In this document: positions 46,599 to 55,297 of the stretch, in pieces
Numbering within the stretch: position 1 is the stretch's first letter
Layout: the number at the start of each line of letters is the position of its first letter
Source: Saltatorellus ferox
GTDB taxonomy: Bacteria; Planctomycetota; UBA1135; GCA-002686595
Direction of reading: 5' to 3'
Assembly (NCBI GenBank): GCA_007751475.1
Contig: CP036434.1
Coordinates: forward strand, 3,601,524 to 3,665,523
Length of the DNA stretch: 64,000 bases
Notes under the pieces: model-generated
The model's input: the letters and a program-made list of their open reading frames with translations, nothing else
What the model was told of the DNA's origin: nothing
Databases searched by the model: none
Position numbers and translations under genes: made by a program

Positions 46599-48320
46599 GT
46601 GCCGCGCGCGACGCGAGCCGCGAGGGCCTGGACCTTCGCCGCCTACCTGGCGCTGGCGACCCTCGTCCACTTCGCCGTGGGGGCCTACCAGAGTGGGTTC
46701 GGCGGCTTCGAGGACGAGCCCGCGCACCTCGTGACGGCGCTGATGATCCGGGATTGGATCGTGGCCGGCTTCCACGATCCGTACGCGTGGCTCGATCCAC
46801 GCGGGTTCGCGGAGACCTACTACATCCATTACCCGAAGGTCGCCATCGGGCAATGGCCGCCGGTGCTCCACGCCATGCTGGCCGTATGGATGCTCGTCTT
46901 CGGAGCGTCGAAGGTCGCCATCGTTTCGCTCCTCACGATCGTCACGGCGGTGCTCGCGAGTCTTGTCTGCGAGCTCGTCCGTAGGCCGCTCGGGCTCTGG
47001 GCCGGCACCGTCGCGGGCATGATGTTCCTGACCGTCCCGATCGTGCAGCTCTGCAGCGGCGCCGCGATGACCGAGCTCCCCGTCGCGCTCTTCAGCTTCC
47101 TGGCGGTCCTGTTCTTCGGCCGCTTCCTCGAAACGGGTCGGGCGCGCTGGGTCTGGTCGTTCGCAGGGGCCGCGGCAGCGACCGTTCTCACCAAGGGCAC
47201 CGGGCTCGCTCTTGCGCTCGTGCCAGCGCTGGCCATCGCTTTCAGCGGGCGCTGGGAGGTTCTGAAGCGACCGTCACTCTGGGCCGCTGGCGCGCTCGTG
47301 GGGCTTCTCACGGCGCCCTGGTACCTCGTCACGGTATCGATGACGCAGGACTCCTGGGGCGGCGGAAGCTCGCCCAGCTGGGCGTATGCGAAGTTTGCCG
47401 CCACCTCGTACGCGGGCTGGTCGTGGGATCTGGCAGGTGTCCTGGGCCTGTGTCTCGTTCCGGTCGGTACGTGGTGGGGGCTTCGGGAATGCCGACGGCG
47501 CCGTCCCGAATCGGATCGCTGGGCGGCCCTCGCGGCCTGGGCGCTCGCCTTGGCGGCGCTGCATCACGTCGTCCCCAGCAGCGTAGAAGAACGACATCTC
47601 TCCGTGCTGGCCCCTGTCTGGATCGTCTTCGCCGCTCTGGGGGCAGGGCACGCGGCACTTGGCCTGGCGCGCCGCTGGCAGCGCCAGGGATTGGCGCAGG
47701 GCGAACCCACGGGCGAAGGGGCCGTGGCGGGCCTCGGCGTGGCCGTCCTTGCCGTCAGCGCGCTCCTCTGGAACGGCGCGCCACCGGTCAAGGACTTCCG
47801 CGGCTGGGATATCGCGGGCGCGGAGTGGGTCGAGCGATTGCCGGAGGGCCCCACGCGGATGCTGATCGCCTCGGATCCCGTCGGGGAGGGACTCTTCGTC
47901 GCCGGAGCGGCACTGGCGGACGAGGTGCGGCGCGGCGGAGCGGATCCCCGCGCGCTGGTGATCCGTGCGAGCAAGGCGCTGTGCCACGCCGGCTGGAGCG
48001 GTCGCAGCTATGTGCCGCTGTTCTCCGAGCAGAGGGCACTGGAGGACTGGCTCGAGTCGAAGGGGGTGGGGCTGATCGCGATCGATGAATCCGTTCGGGA
48101 AACCCGCCACTGGTACCCGCACATGGACCAGCTGCTGACGGCCATCCATGCCGACGGGTCGCCCTGGGTGGAGGTGGAGCGCTGGGACGTCGTGCGCAAC
48201 GCGGCCCATGAACCAGCGGCGCTGGTGGGCTATCTTCGCCAGGGATGGAGGGATCTTCCTCTGCCTGACCTGCGCCTCGAAGAGATCCGCGCCGTCGCGC
48301 TGGACGCCGCGGATCATTAG
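46599..48320 (+). CDS. GT39/ArnT-family membrane glycosyltransferase
   Basis: A GTG start three bases after the UbiA stop gives 573 residues. The first periplasmic loop contains GGFEDEPAHL, the acidic motif of GT39/GT83-type enzymes that use polyprenyl-phosphate sugars; about ten membrane helices follow, then a C-terminal soluble part. It would transfer the sugar carried by the lipid made with the upstream UbiA protein. Donor and acceptor are unknown. Confidence 0.82.
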   Translation: MPRATRAARAWTFAAYLALATLVHFAVGAYQSGFGGFEDEPAHLVTALMIRDWIVAGFHDPYAWLDPRGFAETYYIHYPKVAIGQWPPVLHAMLAVWMLVFGASKVAIVSLLTIVTAVLASLVCELVRRPLGLWAGTVAGMMFLTVPIVQLCSGAAMTELPVALFSFLAVLFFGRFLETGRARWVWSFAGAAAATVLTKGTGLALALVPALAIAFSGRWEVLKRPSLWAAGALVGLLTAPWYLVTVSMTQDSWGGGSSPSWAYAKFAATSYAGWSWDLAGVLGLCLVPVGTWWGLRECRRRRPESDRWAALAAWALALAALHHVVPSSVEERHLSVLAPVWIVFAALGAGHAALGLARRWQRQGLAQGEPTGEGAVAGLGVAVLAVSALLWNGAPPVKDFRGWDIAGAEWVERLPEGPTRMLIASDPVGEGLFVAGAALADEVRRGGADPRALVIRASKALCHAGWSGRSYVPLFSEQRALEDWLESKGVGLIAIDESVRETRHWYPHMDQLLTAIHADGSPWVEVERWDVVRNAAHEPAALVGYLRQGWRDLPLPDLRLEEIRAVALDAADH

Positions 48321-48477
48321 CTCGGGTCGTTCCCATCCCAAAGAGGCGCAGTCAGGGAGATTTGGGGCCTCATTTTCGGGCGTTCGTGGCCTAATCCCTA
48401 CATGGAACTCGGACAGCAGAACCGCGATTCCCTCGCGTCTGCTACAAAGTTGCTATCCCGGCCCACGCCGGGTCCCC

Positions 48478-49014
48478 ATGACCAAATTCAGATCACCCAG
48501 CCGTGGCGGGAACCTCGTCCACAGAATCGACCTACCCGGGCTTGGCAAGTCCGCCGGGTCGCGGCGGCGTGAGACTCGGGGTCCTTCGCGTCGCAGGGGC
48601 ACGGCCAATCCTTCCGAGGCTGCAGGTCAGGCATCTGCAGGTCAGGCACTCGGCGCTGCCGCACCGCCTGCACAGCCGCTCCCCGCCTACGTCCTGCCTA
48701 CCCAGGGCCCCAGGGACACCGATCTGGAGCGCACTCCGGCGGTGCTGGAGGACAGTCAGGCCCGCAAGCAGATCGACGTCCTGGAGCGCCGCCTCGCCAA
48801 GATGGCGCGCCTCCTCGACCAGCGCGATGTGGAAATCGTTGCCAGGTCGCGCCAGGAAGAGGACACCGGCGTGGCTTCGATCTACCGCGGCGTCCAGGGC
48901 GTGGACGGGGTCGGCGATGAGGTGAAGCAGAAGAAGGCTCTGATGTCGAGCATCTTCGAAGCCAACCTGAAGCTCCGGGAAATGGTCACGTCGACCGCCC
49001 GGGATGCCGATTAG
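48478..49014 (+). CDS. Coiled-coil protein with conserved tail motif
   Basis: This encodes 178 residues: a basic, Ala/Gly/Pro-rich disordered N-terminus (1-85), a coiled coil (about 95-128) and a C-terminal tail with GVASIYRGVQGV and then KKALMSSIFEANLKL. The same two tail motifs, in the same order, end the protein at 55298-56335. No known family. It lies upstream of the MamK-like gene in the same direction with a 207-bp spacer, so a functional link is possible but not proved. Confidence 0.65.
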   Translation: MTKFRSPSRGGNLVHRIDLPGLGKSAGSRRRETRGPSRRRGTANPSEAAGQASAGQALGAAAPPAQPLPAYVLPTQGPRDTDLERTPAVLEDSQARKQIDVLERRLAKMARLLDQRDVEIVARSRQEEDTGVASIYRGVQGVDGVGDEVKQKKALMSSIFEANLKLREMVTSTARDAD

Positions 49015-49221
49015 GGCTATTGGGGGTCCTGATTGACGTCGTCTGACGGCTAGACTCCCGAACGAAAGGTCGCCCTGGCAGCGCGTCGCCCGACAGGTAG
49101 GGTAGGGACGTGGTTTTGTCCTCATGCAGCAGTCGTTAGCCTGTGGCGTCCCCCTTCGAGAGCCCAAACCTGGGGATCGGCTCCCCAGACTGACCAGCGC
49201 CCAGCGCAGCCACAACGGACT

Positions 49222-50304
49222 ATGACCGACATCACGACCGACGCCAGTGAGAGCGTCGATGCAGGATCGCCGAAGAAGGACCACGGCGTTCTCTACCTCG
49301 GGATCGACCTTGGCACGTCGCGGACCTCTGTCTCTGCGAGCAACGGTATCCGTGAAACGATCGAGTCGTTCGTCGGATACCCGAAGGACCCCGTCGCGCG
49401 GAAGCTGTTGAAGAAGGATGTGCTCTTCGGCGAGGAGGCGCGCGGCAAGCGTCTTTCGCTCAACCTGCACCGCCCGCTGGAGCACGGCGTGCTGAAGTTC
49501 AACGCGGACGGGTCCGAGGACAAGGAAGGCCGCCGCGCCGCCATGGACCTCGTCAAGGAGATCGTGCGACTCGCGCGCCCTCGCAAGGACGAACTCGTCT
49601 ACGCCGTGATCGGCGTGCCCGCCCAGGCGCAGATCAACAACAAGGACGCGATCCTGCAGGCCGCGCGTGAGTCCGTCGACTCCGTGATGCTTTGCTCGGA
49701 GCCGTTCTCGGTCGCCTACGGCCTCGACATGCTCGAGGACGTACTCGTGATCGACATCGGCGCCGGTACCGTCGACCTCTGCCGTATGCACGGCACGATG
49801 CCCGAGGAGTCGGACCAGATCACCATGGAAACGGCCGGCGACTTCGTCGACGCCGAGCTGGGCAAGGAGATCGCGGCTGCCTTTCCCGAGGCGCAGTTCA
49901 CGAAGCAGATGCTGAAGGAGCTGAAGGAGCGTTACTCCACGGTCGACAAGACGACCGAGCCGATCCTCGTTCGCTTCCCCGTCAACGGCAAGCCGACGGA
50001 GTTCGACATCACGGAGCAGATGCGGACCGCGTGTCAGCGCATCGTGCCGCCGATCGTCGAAGGCCTTGGCGAGCTGATCGGTACATTCGACCCCGAATTC
50101 CAGGACCGCCTGAAGAACCGCGTGCTGCTCGCCGGCGGCGGTAGCCAGATCAAGGGGCTCGACCGCGCCATCACCGCCGAGATGCATCGAAACCTCGGTA
50201 GCGGCAACGTCATCCGCATCGAGGAGCCGATCTACGGCGGCGCCAACGGCGCCCTGAAGATCGCCCACGACATGCCCGAGGACTACTGGGAGCAGCTCAA
50301 GTGA
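49222..50304 (+). CDS. MamK-like bacterial actin
   Basis: The 360-residue product has the actin-like fold: phosphate-1 loop GIDLGTS at residues 27-33, the catalytic Glu160 in CSEPFSVAYGLD, phosphate-2 loop VIDIGAGTVDL with Asp178, and the adenosine loop LAGGGSQIKGL. It matches magnetosome filament protein MamK over its whole length, including SFVGYPKD after the first loop and a C-terminus ending YWEQL like the YWRQL of MamK; the two catalytic positions align with Glu143 and Asp161 of MamK. MamK polymerises to align magnetosomes. No other magnetosome gene is visible here. The stop overlaps the DUF3810 gene as GTGA. Confidence 0.82.
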   Translation: MTDITTDASESVDAGSPKKDHGVLYLGIDLGTSRTSVSASNGIRETIESFVGYPKDPVARKLLKKDVLFGEEARGKRLSLNLHRPLEHGVLKFNADGSEDKEGRRAAMDLVKEIVRLARPRKDELVYAVIGVPAQAQINNKDAILQAARESVDSVMLCSEPFSVAYGLDMLEDVLVIDIGAGTVDLCRMHGTMPEESDQITMETAGDFVDAELGKEIAAAFPEAQFTKQMLKELKERYSTVDKTTEPILVRFPVNGKPTEFDITEQMRTACQRIVPPIVEGLGELIGTFDPEFQDRLKNRVLLAGGGSQIKGLDRAITAEMHRNLGSGNVIRIEEPIYGGANGALKIAHDMPEDYWEQLK

Positions 50305-51524
50305 CCGACGGCGCCAGCCGCCCTGAGTCCCACGGCGCGGCCGACCTTCCTGAGAGTCCACTGGCTCCAGAAGGTCGGCCGCGCGCTCATTCGTCGTCCC
50401 AGTTGCCCCCGTCGTCCCAGTCGCCTGCGTCCCCGGCGCTGCGGGGGCGAGACTGGCTCTGGGCCTGCGCGCCCGCGCTGCTCGGAGCGGCGGTGACGCT
50501 CGTCGCCCGCGCCATGCCGGACCGCGTGGAAGCGTTGTACTCGCGGGGCCTCTACCCGAAGATTGGCTCCGCCCTGAACGTGCTGGGGGCCCGCTGGGCG
50601 GAACTCACCGGGGCTGATCCGGGAGATCTCTCCGTGCGCCGGGCTTCCCTTTCCGAGGTTCTCCTGGGCGTATTCATCGGCGTGGTGCTGGTGGCGCTCT
50701 GGCGCTCGATGCGCCGGGGCGTGGGGCCGCTCCTTCGCCGGGTCCTCAGCCTCGGCGGGGCCGCGTACCTCGTCTTTCTCTGCGTGTGGGGCCTGAACCA
50801 CGCGCGCGTCCCACTCGCACGAACGCTCGGGCTCCAGCTGCAGCCGGTCAGCGTCGAGTCACTCAACGACGCGGCGCTCGAGCTGGAGCGGGACCTGGGC
50901 CAGCTCCTTCGGGAGATTGCCGGTCTCGAGGACCTCGAGAACGTCGCCTCGGAGGCGGGGAGTCTCGCCGCCCGCGCGTGGGCCGAGGCGATCGAGGAAG
51001 AGCCCGCGCTGGGCTGGCAGCGCGCCGCCGTGACCTGCGCCCCTCTCCTGTCGGGAGCGCTCGGCGCATCCAGCATCACCGGGATCTTCAGCCCCTTCAC
51101 CCAGGAAGCCCACGTCGTCGAGGGCCTGCCTGCGGTCGACCTCGCGTTCACGGCCTGTCACGAGATCGCGCACGTTCAGGGCTGGGCCCGGGAAGACGAG
51201 GCGAACTACCTCGCCTGGCGCGTGGGCTCGCGCTCCGGGAGCGTTCCGCTGCGGATCGCCGCCTACACCCTTGCGCTGGTACACGTTCACCAGGCACTGC
51301 GCAAGGCAGACCCCGCGCTCCAGAAGCGGCGCGCGCTCGACCTCGACGCGCGGATCGTCGCGGTCCTCCAGGAGCGTTCTTCGTTCTGGGAACGAACGCG
51401 TTCCCGCGTCGCCACCCGGGCCATGGAGAGGGTCAACGACACCTACCTCAGGAGCCAGGGGCACGGCGCGGGCGTCGCGTCCTATGGCCGCATGGTCGAT
51501 CTCATCGTGGCAGAGCTACGCTGA
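50301..51524 (+). CDS. DUF3810 family membrane protein with HExxH motif
   Basis: The 407-residue product starts with GTG overlapping the MamK-like stop. It has a disordered Ser/Pro-rich N-terminus, three membrane helices (about residues 50-68, 115-132, 150-168) and a C-terminal domain containing CHEIAHVQGWAREDEANYLA in two parts: HEIAH near residue 287 and a downstream Glu, the layout of a zinc metalloprotease. DUF3810 proteins are uncharacterised. Cotranslation with the MamK-like actin suggests they act together. The last codons are within an 18-bp tandem duplication. Confidence 0.82.
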   Translation: MTDGASRPESHGAADLPESPLAPEGRPRAHSSSQLPPSSQSPASPALRGRDWLWACAPALLGAAVTLVARAMPDRVEALYSRGLYPKIGSALNVLGARWAELTGADPGDLSVRRASLSEVLLGVFIGVVLVALWRSMRRGVGPLLRRVLSLGGAAYLVFLCVWGLNHARVPLARTLGLQLQPVSVESLNDAALELERDLGQLLREIAGLEDLENVASEAGSLAARAWAEAIEEEPALGWQRAAVTCAPLLSGALGASSITGIFSPFTQEAHVVEGLPAVDLAFTACHEIAHVQGWAREDEANYLAWRVGSRSGSVPLRIAAYTLALVHVHQALRKADPALQKRRALDLDARIVAVLQERSSFWERTRSRVATRAMERVNDTYLRSQGHGAGVASYGRMVDLIVAELR

Positions 51525-51564
51525 CGGGCAGAGCTACGCTGACGGGCAGAGCTGCGCTGACGGG
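51511..51564 (+). repeat. Tandem repeat 3 x 18 bp over the DUF3810 stop codon
   Basis: Three copies of GCAGAGCTACGCTGACGG run from 51511 to 51564; the third has one change (A to G). The first copy holds the last codons and the stop of the upstream gene. Confidence 0.9.
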
Positions 51565-51590
51565 CGGGGATTTGAGGTTATGCTGCGCTC

Positions 51591-54500
51591 ATGTGCATGA
51601 CCTCCGTGATCGCGACTCTCTTCCTCGGGCTGGCGCCCGCCCTCGCGCAAGGTGACTCGGACGATGGGGGCGGCCGGGATGGCAAGCCTTCGAACGGGAG
51701 CGCGCACGGGGATGGAGCGATCGAGACCGCGCCCGTGGAACTCGCCTCCGAAGCCCGCGAGGCCCTCAAGCGCTTCCGCATCCCCGAGGGCTTCCGTGCA
51801 GAACTCTTCGCCTCCGAGCCGCTGCTGGCTCACCCCGTGGCCTTCTGTTTCGACGTCTTCGGGCGCGCCTACGTGGCGGAGACCTTCCGGCACCACAAGG
51901 GGGTCACGGACATCCGGGAGCACATGGACTGGCTGGAGGACGACCTCGCCATCAAGACGGTGGAAGATCGCGTCGCGATGTTCCGCAAGCACGAGGGGGA
52001 CGAGGGGCTGGCCAGGGGCTACGCCGTCGAGACCGAGCGCGTGAGCCGTATCGTGGACCGGGACGGGGACGGAGTCGCGGACGCGACCGACGTCTTCACG
52101 GCGGATCTGACGGATCCGGCGGTGGGCATCGGTGCCGGGGTTCTCGCGCGTCCGCTGGACGGGTCGGGGGCGACCGAGGTCTGGTTCACGTGCATCCCGG
52201 ACGTCTGGCGTCTCATGGACGCGAATGGCGACGGCGTCGCGGAGTCGCGGATCTCGCAGTCGAGCGGCTACGGCCTGCGCGTTGCGCTCCTCGGCCATGA
52301 CATGCACGGCCTCGTGATCGGTCCCGACGGGCGGATGTACTTCTCGATCGGCGATCGCGGGTTCAACATCACCACCGCGGAGGGCGTGCATCTCGTTCGC
52401 TACGGGACGGGGGCGGTCTTCCGCTGTGAACTCGACGGCAGCGGTCTGGAGATCTTCTGCGACGGGCTGCGCAACCCCCAGGAGCTGGTCTTCGACGAGG
52501 TGGGCAACCTCTTCACGCTGGACAACAACTCGGACGGAGGCGATCAGGCGCGCTGGACCTGGCTCCTGAAGGGCAGCGATACCGGCTGGCGCCAGGCCTA
52601 TCAGTGGGTGGGAGAGCCAACGTCGCGCGGGCCCTGGAACCATGAGCTGCTCTGGAAGCCGTTCTCGCCCGAGCAGCCCGCGTACGTCCTGCCGCCGATC
52701 GCGAACTTCACCAGCGGCCCGTCCGGCCTGACGATCTATCCGGGCACCGGATTCGGCGAGGAGTGGCGCGGGAAGTTCTTCATCTGCGACTTCCGCGGGA
52801 ACCCCGGTTACAGCGGGATCTACGCCTTCGGCAACGAGGTCCAGGGGGCTGGCTTCCGCCTCGGAAAAACCGAGGAGTTCGTCTGGGACGCGCTCCCGAC
52901 GGACGTGGACTTCGGGATCGACGGGAACCTCTACTGGAGCGACTGGGTTTCGGGCTGGAACCAGACGGGCAAGGGCCGGCTCTATCGCGTGGTGCCGGAG
53001 AACCGCACGGCCGAGGAGGTGGCCGCGATCGAGGACACGCGCACGACGCTGCAGCGGCTGGCGGCGGAAGGCGCCGGCGGCAGCGGCCTCGATGCGGGCC
53101 GCGCGGCGAGCCGTTCGGGCGCTTCGGGCTACTCGGACGAGGAACTCGTGGCTCTGTTCGCTCACCGCGATCGCCGGGTCAGGCAGGAAGCTCAGCTGGC
53201 GCTGGCGCACCGCGCGATCGCCGAGCAGGATCCGGTGAATGGCCAGCGGCACATGGTCCCGGCGCTCCAGCGAATGCGCGAGCCGGCTGCCGACGACCGC
53301 GAGCGGACGGCGCGCCTGCACGCGATGTGGACGCTCTGGCACGTGGCCCGTCGCTCGGAGACGCTGGCGGGCAGCCTTCCGAAACACCTGACGGGGCTGC
53401 TCGCCGACGAAGATCCCGAGGTCGTGGCCCAGGCGTGCCGGATCTTTGGGGAGCTCGGTTGGCAGCCGGCGGCGAGCCGCCTTCCGGAGCTTCTGACCCA
53501 CGGAAGCCCGCGCGTTCAGCTCTACGCCGCGGAGGGGCTCGGTGGCATGAAGGCGGAGGCGTCCGCCGGCGTGGCGGGCCTCGTCGCGCTTCTGGAGTCC
53601 TCCGGGGGCACGGATCCCTGGCTTCGTCAGGCCGCGATCCACGCTCTGGAGCAGGTCGCGAGTCCAGGCGAGATCCTCGCGCAGCTGGAGCATCCGGTCG
53701 AGCACGTGCGCCGCGCACTGGCCGTGGTGCTCCGCCGCTGGGAGGACGAGGCCATCGGGCAACTCCTTCAGGACCCGAGCCCGCTGGTGCGCGCCGAGGC
53801 CGCGCGCGCGATCTACGACGCACGCATCGAATCCGCGATGGACGAACTCAGCTCGTTCCTGGGGACGGCGCCCGACCATCAAGAGGGCGGCGGCGAGGAA
53901 CGCGGCGGTACCGACGACTTCACCTGGCGCCGGGCGATCCACGCCTGCCGCGAGATCGCTACCCCCGAGTCCGCGCGGCTCCTGGCGGACTTCGCAGGCT
54001 CCATGCGAGGCCCCGCGCGTGTCCGCGCCGAGGCATTGCGGCTCCTCACCGACTGGACGAAGCCTGTGACGCGCGACGGAATCCTGCAGGATCATCGGCC
54101 TCTGCCAGGGGGCTCCGGGGCCGACATCGAGGCGCTCCGCGAACACCCGCTCTTCTCGACGTCGCAGGTCGCGCAGATCGAGGAGACCGCGAAGGGCATG
54201 GAGCCGCGGAACCGCGAACGGATCATGAATGCGCTCGTGGCGCTGCATCGTGCCTGGCCCGGGCCGACGACGATCACGGCGCTGGAGGCCATCGCCAGCT
54301 CGGAAACGTTCCGCGCGGCGCCGAGGCGAGCCGCCTTCGAGGGCCTCTTCGAGCTGGACCCGACCGGTCCGGAGACGGTTCGCACCATGGCCGCTGCGCT
54401 CGTGGATGTGGGGAGCCCCCTGAGGGCACGGGCCTTTGGAAGGCTTTCGGAGGACGAGGCAACGCTTCGACTCGTCCAGACGATTCAGAACACGGGTGCA

Positions 54501-55196
54501 ACCTTCTCGGCCGATGACAGGGCGGAGGCCATCAAGATCCTGTCCACGCTGGGCGGCGCCGATTCGTCGGCGGCCTATGCGCGGCTGGGAGAGTGGCTGG
54601 TCGAGGGATCGGATCCGCTGCTGGTCGACTGGCTGGAGGGTGCTGCGAAGCACGAGAGCCCCGCGGTGAAGGCGGTCGAGCGAAGGCTTGTCGATTCCTG
54701 GACCACGGCGCGCGAAGGAGGTGACCTCATCGCCGAATGGCGCATGTGCCTCGACGGCGGCAACGCACGGCGCGGGGAACGAATCTTCGCGACCAAGTCG
54801 GAGACGAGCTGCACCAAGTGTCATGTCGTCGGCGGCGCAGGTGGCTCCGAGGCGGGCCCCGCGCTCGACACGGTGGGGGCTCGGCTCGAGGCCGAGTCGC
54901 TGCTGCGCGCCGTGGTGGCTCCGAACGCTGAGATCGCCGAGGGCTTCCAGAGCTGGATTCTCATGGCGGACGGAGAAGCGTTCGCGGGTCGTATCCTCGA
55001 GGAGACTGCGGATCTCATCGTCCTCGAGAACTCGAAGAAGGAGCAGCTCGAGTTCACGCCGGACGAGATCGAGGCTCGCCGCAGGGACGTCTCCGCGATG
55101 CCCGGGGATATCTCGACGCACCTGTCTCGCCGTGAGATGCAGGACCTGATGGCCTACCTGAGAAGCCTCCGGGGCGAGGCGGATGCTCCGCGTTGA
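51591..55196 (+). CDS. Membrane-bound dehydrogenase-like protein with HEAT repeats and c-type haem site
   Basis: The 1201-residue product has a short signal peptide (about 1-20), then a beta-propeller domain (about 55-485) with GLRNPQELVFDEVGNLF and WSDWVSGWNQTGKGRLYRV, a HEAT-repeat array (about 510-1010), and a C-terminal haem domain with CTKCH near residue 1074 followed by VAPNAEIAEGFQSW. This is the domain set of the large putative dehydrogenases of Planctomycetes and Verrucomicrobia, thought to act on sugars or alcohols in the periplasm with a PQQ-like or metal cofactor. The haem would be attached by the ResB/CcsA system at 15114-18400. Confidence 0.92.
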   Translation: MCMTSVIATLFLGLAPALAQGDSDDGGGRDGKPSNGSAHGDGAIETAPVELASEAREALKRFRIPEGFRAELFASEPLLAHPVAFCFDVFGRAYVAETFRHHKGVTDIREHMDWLEDDLAIKTVEDRVAMFRKHEGDEGLARGYAVETERVSRIVDRDGDGVADATDVFTADLTDPAVGIGAGVLARPLDGSGATEVWFTCIPDVWRLMDANGDGVAESRISQSSGYGLRVALLGHDMHGLVIGPDGRMYFSIGDRGFNITTAEGVHLVRYGTGAVFRCELDGSGLEIFCDGLRNPQELVFDEVGNLFTLDNNSDGGDQARWTWLLKGSDTGWRQAYQWVGEPTSRGPWNHELLWKPFSPEQPAYVLPPIANFTSGPSGLTIYPGTGFGEEWRGKFFICDFRGNPGYSGIYAFGNEVQGAGFRLGKTEEFVWDALPTDVDFGIDGNLYWSDWVSGWNQTGKGRLYRVVPENRTAEEVAAIEDTRTTLQRLAAEGAGGSGLDAGRAASRSGASGYSDEELVALFAHRDRRVRQEAQLALAHRAIAEQDPVNGQRHMVPALQRMREPAADDRERTARLHAMWTLWHVARRSETLAGSLPKHLTGLLADEDPEVVAQACRIFGELGWQPAASRLPELLTHGSPRVQLYAAEGLGGMKAEASAGVAGLVALLESSGGTDPWLRQAAIHALEQVASPGEILAQLEHPVEHVRRALAVVLRRWEDEAIGQLLQDPSPLVRAEAARAIYDARIESAMDELSSFLGTAPDHQEGGGEERGGTDDFTWRRAIHACREIATPESARLLADFAGSMRGPARVRAEALRLLTDWTKPVTRDGILQDHRPLPGGSGADIEALREHPLFSTSQVAQIEETAKGMEPRNRERIMNALVALHRAWPGPTTITALEAIASSETFRAAPRRAAFEGLFELDPTGPETVRTMAAALVDVGSPLRARAFGRLSEDEATLRLVQTIQNTGATFSADDRAEAIKILSTLGGADSSAAYARLGEWLVEGSDPLLVDWLEGAAKHESPAVKAVERRLVDSWTTAREGGDLIAEWRMCLDGGNARRGERIFATKSETSCTKCHVVGGAGGSEAGPALDTVGARLEAESLLRAVVAPNAEIAEGFQSWILMADGEAFAGRILEETADLIVLENSKKEQLEFTPDEIEARRRDVSAMPGDISTHLSRREMQDLMAYLRSLRGEADAPR

Positions 55197-55297
55197 GACG
55201 CCTGGAAAAGCCGTCCCTCCCGCGTCAAGCGGGGCGTACGTGAACGTCGATTTGGCTGGATAGACGGCCCGGGGTCCCCCCGGCCGCTCTCCAAGCC

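Noticed and set aside
49033..49056. Promoter TTGACG/TAGACT before the MamK-like gene
   Set aside because: The spacing is 12 bases, too short for a sigma-70 promoter.
49222..50304. Magnetosome gene island
   Set aside because: Only a MamK-like gene is present; none of mamA, mamB, mamE, mamI, mamM or mamQ is seen in the window.
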